Shown here piece by piece: positions 8,180-15,553 of a stretch of 64,000 bases of DNA (positions are counted from its first letter, which is position 1; every line of letters starts with the position of its first letter). Source of the stretch: Comamonadaceae bacterium. GTDB taxonomy: Bacteria > Pseudomonadota > Gammaproteobacteria > Burkholderiales > Burkholderiaceae_C. The translations under genes and the position numbers were made by a program. The notes under the pieces were generated by a model. It ran no database searches. It saw nothing but the letters and a program-made list of their open reading frames with translations, and was not told the origin of the DNA. Location of the stretch: contig JAIYCB010000004.1 in NCBI GenBank assembly GCA_027488215.1, positions 1 to 64,000 of the forward strand, given 5' to 3'.

Positions 8180-8974
8180 TCAGTTGCAGCGCACGGTCAT
8201 GCCACCGTCGACCACAATTTCAGTACCTGTGATGAATCGCGCGTCATCTGAGGCCAAAAACAGGGCAGCACTGGCACTGTCGCGCCCGTCACCCATGAAG
8301 CCCAAGGGGATTCTGGCCAAACGCTGGTTCAACAGCGCCTGCACATCACCCCCCGCGCGCTGGCCTGCCAGCCGAGACTCGACCATGGGGGTGTGCAACT
8401 GGCCCGGCACCACCGTGTTGACCCGGATGTGGTCTGCCGCGTGTTGTATGGCCATGACCTTGGACATCTGAATCACGCCGGCTTTGGCTGCGGCGTAGGC
8501 CACCTGGGCGCTGCCGGTCCAGCGTGTGCCCGATGTCGAAGCCATGTTGACAATGGCGCCACCCCCACGCGCTTTGAGCAAAGGCAAGGCATGCTTGCAG
8601 TTCAAAAAAACACTTTTGAGGTTGAAGTTGATCTGAGCGTCCCAGATGTCCTCGCTCATCTCCACAGGGCCGCCAGGGGCCGATCCGCCCACGTTGTTGA
8701 TGAGGATGTCAAGTCCCCCCAAACGCTCTGCACAGGCCTGGACCATGCGTTTCACGCTGGCACTGTCCGTCACATCGCACTCAAACGGATGGATGGCCTT
8801 TGCGTGCTCCCCCGCCAAAGCCAGCGTCTGCGCCAAACGAGAGGGGTCAAAGTCAACCGCCCAGACCTGAGCGCCCTCTTGCGCCAAACGCACGGCCATG
8901 GCGCGCCCATTGCCCCATCCTGGGCCCACACACCCAGCCCCCGTCACCAAGGCCACTTTGTTTGCAAATCTCAT
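8180..8974 (-). CDS. SDR-family NAD(P)-dependent oxidoreductase
   Basis: 264-residue short-chain dehydrogenase. The nucleotide-binding loop reads TGAGCVGPGWGNG rather than the plain TGxxxGxG, a variant with a short insertion seen in one SDR subgroup. LINNVGG (NNAG-like) is near residue 92, the catalytic Ser lies in NMASTSG, and the YAAAK active-site motif follows at about 160. RVNTVVPGQLHTPM and FITGTEIVVDGG complete the classical SDR pattern. It is the first gene of the minus-strand catabolic operon and divergent from a LysR regulator. Likely oxidises an alcohol intermediate; substrate unknown. Confidence 0.87.
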   Translation of the reverse strand: MRFANKVALVTGAGCVGPGWGNGRAMAVRLAQEGAQVWAVDFDPSRLAQTLALAGEHAKAIHPFECDVTDSASVKRMVQACAERLGGLDILINNVGGSAPGGPVEMSEDIWDAQINFNLKSVFLNCKHALPLLKARGGGAIVNMASTSGTRWTGSAQVAYAAAKAGVIQMSKVMAIQHAADHIRVNTVVPGQLHTPMVESRLAGQRAGGDVQALLNQRLARIPLGFMGDGRDSASAALFLASDDARFITGTEIVVDGGMTVRCN

Positions 8975-9043
8975 GCTTGAAAATCTCGTTCCATAAGTCG
9001 CTCAGTGTGCGGTGGTGACATGATGCTGTAAATGACAAAATGG

Positions 9044-9058
9044 CTATACCAGCTATAG
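9044..9058. promoter_or_regulatory. LysR-type operator candidate (CTATA-N5-TATAG)
   Basis: CTATA-CCAGC-TATAG is an interrupted palindrome containing the T-N11-A core of LysR-family boxes. It sits between the divergent SDR gene (start 8974) and the LysR gene (start 9084), where such regulators normally bind to control both directions. Direct sequence observation; binding is inference. Confidence 0.55.
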
Positions 9059-9083
9059 ACTCATTGAATGAATGGATCGTGTC

Positions 9084-9974
9084 ATGGACTTGCGACAACT
9101 TGAATCTTTTGCCACGGTGGCTGACAGCGGCAGTGTGAGTCGCGCAGCAACCGCCCTGCACTTGAGCCAACCCAGCATCAGCCGTCAGCTCAGCCTGCTT
9201 GAGGCGGACCTCGGGCAACGTCTGTTTGAGCGGCATGGACGGGGCGTGCGCCTGACACCCGCGGGCCAAGCGCTGCTGGTGCATGCACGCACCTTGTTGG
9301 AAGGCGCACGCCAAGCCCGGCGCCAGTTGATGGACATGAACGAAGAACCCAGTGGACGCGTGGTGGTGGGCTTACCGCACCGCGTGGCGACGGGTCTGTG
9401 CGTGCCCTTGGTCGAACGTTTTAGGCAACAACTGCCCAACGCCATGATCAGCATCAGCGAAGGCCTGAGCCTGTCGCTGCGCGAAGACCTTTTGCAAGGC
9501 CGAATCGATTTGGCTTTGTTGTTTGACCCCGCCCCCACGCCCTTGATCGTCAGTGAACCGCTGATGCGTGAGAGATTGATACTTGTAACACCGCAAGGCA
9601 CCCCCCTCAAATCCCGGGTGTCACTGCCAGAACTGGCGCAGCTGCCCATGATTTTGCCCTCCGCCCCCAACCCGATCCGCAGCTTGGTGGATGCGGTCTT
9701 GCTGCCCCGGCGAATCGGCTTGCAGATCGTGGCCGAAGTGGGTGCTGTGCACAGCGCCATCGCATTGGTGGAGCATGGGGTGGGCTGCTCGATCCTGCCG
9801 CAAAGCGCACTGTTGATGGCGCAGCAGGCCGAGCGTTTGCCCACCGCCTTGATCGGACCACCGGCCCTGTGGAATCGATTGGTGCTGGCCATGCCCGCTG
9901 CGCGTCCGCTTTCACGTCTGCAGCAAGCCACTGCAGCGTTACTGCGTCAGATGGACTTTAGGACGTCCCATTGA
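9084..9974 (+). CDS. LysR-family transcriptional regulator
   Basis: About 296 residues. The N-terminal winged helix-turn-helix begins MDLRQLESFATVADSGSVSR and contains LHLSQPSISRQLSLLE, the recognition helix; the effector-binding domain follows from about residue 90. I prefer the Met of MDLRQLES over an ATG 12 bases upstream because LysR proteins usually begin at this point. It is divergent from the SDR-Bug-EthD-amidohydrolase operon and is the obvious candidate to regulate it through the palindrome at 9044-9058. Its closest general pattern is the NAC/CbbR-like group; inducer unknown. Confidence 0.88.
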   Translation: MDLRQLESFATVADSGSVSRAATALHLSQPSISRQLSLLEADLGQRLFERHGRGVRLTPAGQALLVHARTLLEGARQARRQLMDMNEEPSGRVVVGLPHRVATGLCVPLVERFRQQLPNAMISISEGLSLSLREDLLQGRIDLALLFDPAPTPLIVSEPLMRERLILVTPQGTPLKSRVSLPELAQLPMILPSAPNPIRSLVDAVLLPRRIGLQIVAEVGAVHSAIALVEHGVGCSILPQSALLMAQQAERLPTALIGPPALWNRLVLAMPAARPLSRLQQATAALLRQMDFRTSH

Positions 9975-10001
9975 CGCACTGGCACCGGAAAAACCATCCA
10001 T

Positions 10002-11204
10002 TCAAACGCGCTCGATGATCAGCGCAATGCCTTGGCCCACGCCAATGCACATGGTGCACAGAGCGTAGCGGCCTGCAGTTTGCTGCAGGCGGTTGATGGC
10101 GGTGGTGGCCAAACGGGCACCCGATGCACCCAGAGGGTGACCCAACGCAATCGCACCGCCCCAGGCGTTCACGCGGGCATCGTCGTCTTTCAGGCCCAAC
10201 ATCCGCATCACGGCCAAGCCTTGTGCGGCAAAAGCTTCGTTCAGCTCAATCACATCCATGTGGTCAATGGTTAAGCCTGTTAGTGCCAGCACTTTGAGCG
10301 TGGCAGGCGCGGGGCCAATGCCCATGACGCGCGGGGCCACGCCGGCCGTGGCCATGCCCACAATACGGGCCTTGGGGGTCAGGCCGTTTTTGGCAGCAGT
10401 GGCTTCGTCGGCCAACAGCAGCGCGCACGCACCGTCGTTCACACCCGAGGCATTGCCCGCGGTCACTGTGCCATCGGGGCGCACCACGCCTTTGAGCTTG
10501 GCCAGCGCTTCGAGGCTGGTTTCACGGGGGTGCTCGTCGGTGTCCACCAAAACAGCGTCGCCCTTTTTCTGGGGAATGCTCACGCCCACGATTTCGCGCG
10601 CCAAATGGCCAGCCTTGATGGCGGCCACGGCGCGCAGCTGGCTGTTGTAGGCCATCAGGTCTTGCGCTTCGCGCTCAATCTTGTAATCGGTGGCCACGTT
10701 TTCAGCGGTCTCGGGCATGGAGTCAACGCCGTATTGGGCTTTCATCAGCTTATTGACGAAACGCCAGCCAATGGTGGTGTCGTACACCGCGTTGGCCCGG
10801 CTGAAGGCGGTTTCGGCCTTGGGCATCACAAAGGGCGCGCGACTCATGCTTTCGACGCCGCCCGCAATCATCAAACCGGCTTCACCGGCCTTGATGGCAC
10901 GCGCTGCGGTGCCGATGGCGTCCAGACCCGAGCCACACAGGCGGTTGATGGTGGCACCCGGCACGTCGATGGGCAAACCCGCCAACAAGCTGGCCATGTG
11001 AGCCACATTACGGTTATCTTCACCAGCCTGGTTGGCGCAGCCGAAGATTACGTCGGTCACGGCAGCCCAGTCCACATTGGGGTTGCGGGCCATCAAAGCG
11101 CGCAAGGGCACTGCGCCCAGGTCGTCGGTGCGCACGCTACTCAAGGCACCGCCGTAGCGGCCAAAGGGTGTACGGATCGCGTCGCAAATGTAGGCTTGGT
11201 TCAT
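10002..11204 (-). CDS. pcaF: beta-ketoadipyl-CoA thiolase (PcaF-like acetyl-CoA acyltransferase)
   Basis: 400-residue thiolase. The acylated Cys is C90 in NRLCGSG, the His of GHPLGASG is H356 and the second catalytic Cys is C386 in CIGVGQG. The stretches YDTTIGWRFVN, MKAQYGVDSMPETAENVA and LTIDHMDVIELNEAFAAQ are characteristic of PcaF/PaaJ, which cleave 3-oxoadipyl-CoA to succinyl-CoA and acetyl-CoA, the last step of the beta-ketoadipate and phenylacetate pathways. No other pca or paa gene is adjacent, so a general thiolase role is possible. The promoter region holds a TATAAT -10 box embedded in an inverted repeat. Confidence 0.85.
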   Translation of the reverse strand: MNQAYICDAIRTPFGRYGGALSSVRTDDLGAVPLRALMARNPNVDWAAVTDVIFGCANQAGEDNRNVAHMASLLAGLPIDVPGATINRLCGSGLDAIGTAARAIKAGEAGLMIAGGVESMSRAPFVMPKAETAFSRANAVYDTTIGWRFVNKLMKAQYGVDSMPETAENVATDYKIEREAQDLMAYNSQLRAVAAIKAGHLAREIVGVSIPQKKGDAVLVDTDEHPRETSLEALAKLKGVVRPDGTVTAGNASGVNDGACALLLADEATAAKNGLTPKARIVGMATAGVAPRVMGIGPAPATLKVLALTGLTIDHMDVIELNEAFAAQGLAVMRMLGLKDDDARVNAWGGAIALGHPLGASGARLATTAINRLQQTAGRYALCTMCIGVGQGIALIIERV

Positions 11205-11231
11205 GTGAGGGGTCTCTCAAGGGTGTAATTA

Positions 11232-11247
11232 ATGCATTATATTGCAT
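11232..11247 (-). promoter_or_regulatory. thiolase promoter -10 box within an inverted repeat
   Basis: On the minus strand a perfect TATAAT lies at 11236-11241, 32 bases upstream of the thiolase start codon. It is embedded in ATGCA-N6-TGCAT, a short inverted repeat that would place a bound dimer directly over the -10 box and block RNA polymerase. No convincing -35 hexamer is seen 17 bases upstream. Confidence 0.45.
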
Positions 11248-11341
11248 GAATGACGGGTGATACACATCATTTTAGGGGCGCTTTACGGGCTGGGGTGAGC
11301 ATTTGTCGACAGCAAAGGGAGGAGAGGCCAGGTGTCTGTCC

Positions 11342-11425
11342 GCAAGGCGGGATGGCGGCGCTGGCCGGGCTCAGAGGCGCTTCGCTTTGCCACATCGCCC
11401 GACCAGCGCCGCCATCCCACCTTGC
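11342..11425 (-). repeat. long hairpin element 1, shares its loop with element 2
   Basis: Arms at 11342-11370 and 11397-11425 are 29 bases long and complementary except at two positions, both of which become G.U pairs in the minus-strand transcript. The 26-base loop (11371-11396) is the exact reverse complement of the loop of element 2. The element lies between divergently transcribed genes, so it is not a terminator of either. No coding sequence is supported here. Confidence 0.85.
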
Positions 11426-11481
11426 TCGGTTGTTGCTGATGTGTGCCCTGTCGCGTTTTGAACCCCAATGAGCACGCCCAC

Positions 11482-11563
11482 GTGAGAGGCTGGGGTGCGG
11501 GGCCGGGGCGATGTGGCAAAGCGAAGCGCCTCTGAGCCCCGGCCCCGCACCCCAGCCTCTCAC
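11482..11563 (+). repeat. long perfect hairpin element 2
   Basis: Arms at 11482-11509 and 11536-11563 are a perfect 28-base inverted repeat (outer end GTGAGAGGCTGGGG, inner end GGGGC), around a 26-base loop starting GATGTGGCAAAG and ending CGCCTCTGA. The loop is identical to that of element 1 on the opposite strand, while the stems of the two elements are unrelated beyond the innermost GGGC/GCCC. The 56 bases between the elements hold nothing recognisable. About 62 bases separate it from the DUF1841 start codon. Confidence 0.9.
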
Positions 11564-11625
11564 TACCCAAAGCAACGCCAAAACCCAAAACCAAGCCTAC
11601 ACGCACTTGAGACACAATCCACCCC

Positions 11626-12063
11626 ATGTTGATCCAACCCTCTCAAGCCGATGTCCGGCGCTTTTTTTGCGGCGTTTATGCCAAAGCCCGCACGACTGCA
11701 ACGCTCGAGCCCATGGAAATGCTCGTCAGCCAATGGATCGACGAACACCCCGAATACCACGCTGAACTGGCCGATGTGGATGTCGCCCTTGCGCAGATGC
11801 ACCAGGTGGACCCAAACCGCGAAAATCCCTTCTTGCACCTGTCGATGCACCTGTCCATCAGCGAGCAATGCAGCATCGACCAACCCCGAGGCATCCGCCA
11901 GGCCGTGGAACTGCTGACCCACCGGCTCAACTCCTTGCATGACGCCCATCATCAGACCATGGAATGCCTGGGCCGCATGGTGCACGAGAGCCAGCGCTCG
12001 GGCCGCATGCCCGATGGCGAGGCTTACATTGCTTGTGTGCAACGCCACGCCACACGGGACTGA
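11626..12063 (+). CDS. DUF1841 family protein
   Basis: 145-residue soluble protein matching the DUF1841 family, which is common in Beta- and Gammaproteobacteria. Recognisable stretches are MLIQPSQADVRRFFCGVYAK at the N-terminus, EHPEYHAELAD, and NPFLHLSMHLSISEQ near the middle, with a helical C-terminus rich in His and Met. No biochemical function is known for the family. The gene stands alone, starts shortly after two long hairpins and ends at a bidirectional terminator. No Shine-Dalgarno sequence is evident. Confidence 0.8.
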   Translation: MLIQPSQADVRRFFCGVYAKARTTATLEPMEMLVSQWIDEHPEYHAELADVDVALAQMHQVDPNRENPFLHLSMHLSISEQCSIDQPRGIRQAVELLTHRLNSLHDAHHQTMECLGRMVHESQRSGRMPDGEAYIACVQRHATRD

Positions 12064-12089
12064 TTAACACTCCAGGCGCACAGGCAACA

Positions 12090-12113
12090 AAAAACCCGCC
12101 GAAGCGGGTTTTT
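12090..12113. terminator. bidirectional intrinsic terminator
   Basis: AAAAACCCGC-CGAA-GCGGGTTTTT is a perfect stem with a 4-base loop, and has T-runs on both strands. It lies between the convergent DUF1841 gene and cytochrome c gene and should stop transcription from both sides. Confidence 0.88.
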
Positions 12114-12132
12114 GATCAGTGAACTCAATGCT

Positions 12133-12792
12133 TCAACGCAGGCGAGGGTGGGGAATGACCTTCATTTCACCATCCAGTGAGGCAATGTAGGCCGACATGG
12201 CCTTCAGCTCGGCGTTAGTGAACTGCTTGGCAATGCCGCCCATGACGCCATTGTTGCGGCCCCAAGTGTTCTGGTTTTCAACTTTGTAGGATTTCAAAGC
12301 GACAAACAGATAGTCTTTGTGCTGGCCCGCAATCTTGGGGTAGCTCGGGTCAACCGGCTTGCTGAAATTGTCGCCATGGCAGGAAATGCAGGCGCCTTTT
12401 TGCAACAAGGCGGTGACTTTGGCATCGGGTGACTTGGGCGTCTTGGTCACGGGCGCGACCTTGGCGTGTTGTTCATAGTAAGCACCCAGATCGGCCATGT
12501 CCTGCTCGCTCAGGCTGTCTGCAATGCCGCGCATGGTGGGATGCTTGCGCTCGCCCTTTTTGTAAGCATTCAGCGCAGCCACAATGTATTTGGCATTCTG
12601 GCCGGAAATCATGGGCACGCGATAGACCTCGGGAAAGCTCGACTGGTAACCATGGATGCCGTGGCATCCGATGCACATGGCGATTTTTTGTTCGGCCGCT
12701 TTGGCGTCGCCCTTTATCTCTTGGGCATGGGCGGAAATAGCGGTCACAGAGGCGACAGCCAAGGCAAACATCGAGTTCAGGAGCTTGTTCAT
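12133..12792 (-). CDS. diheme cytochrome c (c4-like)
   Basis: 219 residues including a signal peptide that ends near ISAHA. Two haem-binding motifs are present, CIGCH near residue 44 and CISCH near residue 130, each followed by a distal Met candidate (PMISGQN and PKIAGQH/GVMGGIA regions), giving the two-domain layout of periplasmic cytochrome c4. It would carry electrons to a terminal oxidase. I chose the Met of MNKLLNS because it directly precedes the signal peptide; an upstream in-frame ATG at 12828 would overlap the FNR-type box. It is convergent with DUF1841 and divergent from the MoxR gene. Confidence 0.85.
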   Translation of the reverse strand: MNKLLNSMFALAVASVTAISAHAQEIKGDAKAAEQKIAMCIGCHGIHGYQSSFPEVYRVPMISGQNAKYIVAALNAYKKGERKHPTMRGIADSLSEQDMADLGAYYEQHAKVAPVTKTPKSPDAKVTALLQKGACISCHGDNFSKPVDPSYPKIAGQHKDYLFVALKSYKVENQNTWGRNNGVMGGIAKQFTNAELKAMSAYIASLDGEMKVIPHPRLR

Positions 12793-12814
12793 TTTGCTTA
12801 CACAATCCAATTGA

Positions 12815-12828
12815 TTGATAAAAATCAA
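12815..12828. promoter_or_regulatory. FNR/Anr-type box TTGAT-AAAA-ATCAA
   Basis: A perfect match to the FNR/ANR palindrome TTGAT-N4-ATCAA lies between the divergent cytochrome c and MoxR genes. On the plus strand a -10-like CATAAT at 12854-12859 would place the box about 41-44 bases before transcription start, as in class II FNR-activated promoters, pointing towards the MoxR operon. For the cytochrome gene it lies only about 29 bases before the start codon. Confidence 0.65.
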
Positions 12829-12898
12829 CTGCGGATTATATCGGGCTGCCCCTCATAATCCTGACAAGCCCTTTAGCCTTTTCCGAGAAGCTCTAGCC

Positions 12899-13741
12899 AT
12901 GAAATTCCAAGGTACCGAAAACTACGTCGCCACACAGGACCTGATGCTGGCCGTCAACGCCGCCATTACCCTCAAACGCCCCCTTCTGGTCAAAGGCGAG
13001 CCCGGCACCGGCAAGACCATGCTGGCCGAAGAGGTGTCACAGGCTTTGGGCCTGCCCCTGCTGCAGTGGCACATCAAATCGACCACCAAGGCCCAGCAAG
13101 GCCTCTACGAATACGACGCCGTCAGCCGTCTGCGCGACAGCCAGCTGGGCGACGAGAAGGTCAAAGACATCGAAAACTACATCGTGAAGGGAGTGCTCTG
13201 GCAGGCGTTCACGTCCGAAACACCTGTGGCGATCCTCATCGATGAGATCGACAAAGCCGACATCGAGTTCCCGAACGACTTGCTGCGCGAAATCGACCGC
13301 ATGGAGTTTTATTGCTACGAGACGCGCCAGCTGATCAAGGCCAAAACCCGCCCGCTGGTGTTCATCACCTCCAACAATGAAAAAGAGCTGCCTGACGCCT
13401 TTCTGCGCCGCTGCTTCTTCCATTACATCAAGTTCCCCGAAGCGGACACGATGCGCCAGATCGTGGATGTGCACTTCCCCACACTCAAGAAAGACCTGCT
13501 GGCCCTGGCGCTCAAGACTTTTTATGACGTGCGCGGCCTGCCGGGCCTGAAGAAAAAACCCTCCACCAGCGAGCTGCTCGACTGGCTCAAGCTGCTGGTA
13601 GCCGAAGACATCCCGCTCGAAGCTTTGCAAAGCGCCGACCAAAAAGTGTCGGTACCACCGCTGGTGGGCGCCCTGCTCAAAAACGAGCAAGACGTGACCT
13701 TGTTCGAAAAGCTGGTCTTCATGAACCAGCGCAACCGCTGA
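12899..13741 (+). CDS. MoxR-family AAA+ ATPase
   Basis: 280-residue AAA+ ATPase of the MoxR/CoxD type. Walker A GEPGTGKT is at residues 33-40, Walker B AILIDEIDKA near 118, sensor-1-like FITSNNEKELPDAFLRRCFF includes the arginine finger. MoxR ATPases act as chaperones with VWA-domain partners in maturing metalloenzymes or envelope complexes; here the partner VWA gene is two genes downstream. The start chosen is the Met of MKFQGTEN, which begins the conserved family domain; the frame extends upstream through the promoter region. An FNR-type box lies about 77 bases upstream. Confidence 0.9.
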   Translation: MKFQGTENYVATQDLMLAVNAAITLKRPLLVKGEPGTGKTMLAEEVSQALGLPLLQWHIKSTTKAQQGLYEYDAVSRLRDSQLGDEKVKDIENYIVKGVLWQAFTSETPVAILIDEIDKADIEFPNDLLREIDRMEFYCYETRQLIKAKTRPLVFITSNNEKELPDAFLRRCFFHYIKFPEADTMRQIVDVHFPTLKKDLLALALKTFYDVRGLPGLKKKPSTSELLDWLKLLVAEDIPLEALQSADQKVSVPPLVGALLKNEQDVTLFEKLVFMNQRNR

Positions 13742-13745
13742 GCCC

Positions 13746-14375
13746 ATGCCAGCCTTCGCCGCACCCACCACACTGAACGGACAGCATGTCCGACTGGAGC
13801 CTTTGCAAGTCTTGCACGCAGCCGACCTCAGCGAGGCGGTGCGCGATGGCGAGTTATGGCAGCTTTGGTACACCGCCATCCCCTCACCCGAAAGCATGGC
13901 CGCTGAGATCGAGCGCCGCCTGGGGCTGGAAGCCCAAGGCACCATGTGCCCATTTGCGGTGATCGACCCAGCGACAAACCATGCCGTGGGCATGACCACC
14001 TACATGAACATCGACGCCGCCCACCGCCGCGTCGAAATCGGCTCAACCTGGTACCGCCGCAGCGTACAACGCACCCCCCTCAATACCGAAGCCAAGCGCT
14101 TGCTGCTGGCCCACGCCTTTGAGCAATTGAACTGCATCGCAGTGGAGTTCCGCACGCATTTCTTCAACCATCAAAGCCGCCGCGCCATCGAGCGACTGGG
14201 CGCCAAGCTCGATGGTGTGCTGCGCAGCCACCAGATCAACAACCACCCTCTGAGCGCTGGCGCACTGCGCGACACCTGCGTGTACAGCATCATCGCCAAC
14301 GAATGGCCCAATGTGCGTGCGCACCTGGACTTTCAATTGAGCCGCCCTTACCCAAAGGAAACCCGGTCATGCTGA
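13746..14375 (+). CDS. GNAT-family N-acetyltransferase (RimJ/RimL type)
   Basis: 209-residue acetyltransferase. The pattern starts LNGQHVRLEPL, with EIGSTWYRRSVQRTPLNTEAKRLLLAHAF as the acetyl-CoA-binding region and HFFNHQSRRAIERLGAKLDGVLRSHQ near residue 140-160, as in RimJ/RimL-like enzymes that acetylate protein N-termini or small amines. It sits 4 bases after the MoxR gene and overlaps the VWA gene by 7 bases, separating a pair that is normally adjacent. Whether it modifies a component of the MoxR/VWA system or is simply co-transcribed cannot be told. Confidence 0.82.
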   Translation: MPAFAAPTTLNGQHVRLEPLQVLHAADLSEAVRDGELWQLWYTAIPSPESMAAEIERRLGLEAQGTMCPFAVIDPATNHAVGMTTYMNIDAAHRRVEIGSTWYRRSVQRTPLNTEAKRLLLAHAFEQLNCIAVEFRTHFFNHQSRRAIERLGAKLDGVLRSHQINNHPLSAGALRDTCVYSIIANEWPNVRAHLDFQLSRPYPKETRSC

Positions 14376-15553
14376 TCGACTTTTTCTACACCCTGCGTGC
14401 CGCCAAGTTGCCCGTCTCGGTGCGCGAATACCTGACACTGCTCGAAGCCTTGCAGGCCAATGTGGTAGGCCCGGCGTCCGATGCCTGCAGCATCGACGAC
14501 TTTTACCACCTGGCCCGAACTGTGATGGTCAAAGACGAAAAGCACTTCGACAAGTTCGACAAGGCTTTTGGCGCTTACTTCAAGGGCGTGGAGATGCTGA
14601 CCGACTTCACCAAGGAAGTGCCGCTGGACTGGCTCGAAAAAATCCTGCAAAAAGAACTCACGCCCGAGCAAAAAGCCGCCATCGAGAAGATGGGCTGGGA
14701 CGAATTGATGGACACGCTCAAAAAACGCCTGGAAGAACAAAAAGAGCGCCACGAGGGCGGCAACAAGTGGATCGGCACAGGCGGCACATCCCCCTTTGGC
14801 AACGGCGGCTACAACCCGCAGGGTATCCGCATTGGCGGCAAGGGCGGCAATAAAAGTGCAGTGAAGGTCTGGGAACAACGCGCCTACAAGGACTACGACG
14901 ACCAGCAGGAGCTGGGCACGCGCAACATCAAGGTCGCGCTGCGCCGTCTGCGCCGCTTTGCGCGCGAGGGCTCACAAGACGAGCTGGACTTGGACGGCAC
15001 CATCCGCAAGACAGCGGCCAATGCGGGGTATTTGGACATCCTCATGCGCCCCGAGCGCCACAACAACGTGAAAGTGCTGCTGCTCATGGACGTGGGTGGC
15101 ACCATGGACGAGCACATTGCCCGAGTCGAAGAAATGTTTTCGGCCGTCAAGGCAGAGTTCAAGCACCTGGACTTTTATTACTTCCACAACTGCGTCTATG
15201 ACTTCATGTGGAAGAACAACAAACGCCGCTATGCTGAAAAATTTCCCACTTGGGACATCCTGCGCAAGTACAACAAGGATTACAAGCTGATCTTCATTGG
15301 CGACGCGACCATGAGCCCTTATGAAATTTTGCAAAAGGGCGGCAGCGTCGAATACAACAACGAAGAGGCCGGGGCGGAATGGCTGCAGCGCCTGACGCAC
15401 ACCTTTCCTAAATTCGCTTGGATCAACCCCGAGCCGCAAGGCGTGTGGCAATACCGCCAGAGCATCGCCATCATCCAGCAGCTCATGAGCAATCGCATGT
15501 TCCCCTTGACCCTCAGAGGGCTCGAAGATGCGATGCGTTTGCTGAGCAAATGA
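14369..15553 (+). CDS. VWA-domain protein, CoxE-like partner of MoxR
   Basis: 394-residue cytoplasmic protein. The N-terminal 120 residues are helical and charged, followed by a Gly-rich linker at about 130-160 and a C-terminal von Willebrand A domain. The metal-binding MIDAS motif at residue 241 reads DVGGT instead of the canonical DxSxS; the later FIGDATMSPYE may supply the remaining Asp and Thr. It forms the usual pair with the MoxR ATPase. Start codon has an AAAGGAA ribosome site and lies within the end of the acetyltransferase gene; the stop overlaps tamA by 4 bases (ATGA), tying the system to outer-membrane biogenesis genes. Confidence 0.85.
   Translation: MLIDFFYTLRAAKLPVSVREYLTLLEALQANVVGPASDACSIDDFYHLARTVMVKDEKHFDKFDKAFGAYFKGVEMLTDFTKEVPLDWLEKILQKELTPEQKAAIEKMGWDELMDTLKKRLEEQKERHEGGNKWIGTGGTSPFGNGGYNPQGIRIGGKGGNKSAVKVWEQRAYKDYDDQQELGTRNIKVALRRLRRFAREGSQDELDLDGTIRKTAANAGYLDILMRPERHNNVKVLLLMDVGGTMDEHIARVEEMFSAVKAEFKHLDFYYFHNCVYDFMWKNNKRRYAEKFPTWDILRKYNKDYKLIFIGDATMSPYEILQKGGSVEYNNEEAGAEWLQRLTHTFPKFAWINPEPQGVWQYRQSIAIIQQLMSNRMFPLTLRGLEDAMRLLSK

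Noticed and set aside
11342-11563. Twin hairpins as ends of an insertion sequence or as an integron attC site
   Set aside because: Only 56 bases lie between them, with no transposase, no target duplication seen, and no attC-type core boxes at the base of the stems.
11267-11627. Open frames of about 100-115 codons across the twin hairpins
   Set aside because: Their translations are dictated by the GC-rich inverted repeats and lack start signals; coding is unlikely.
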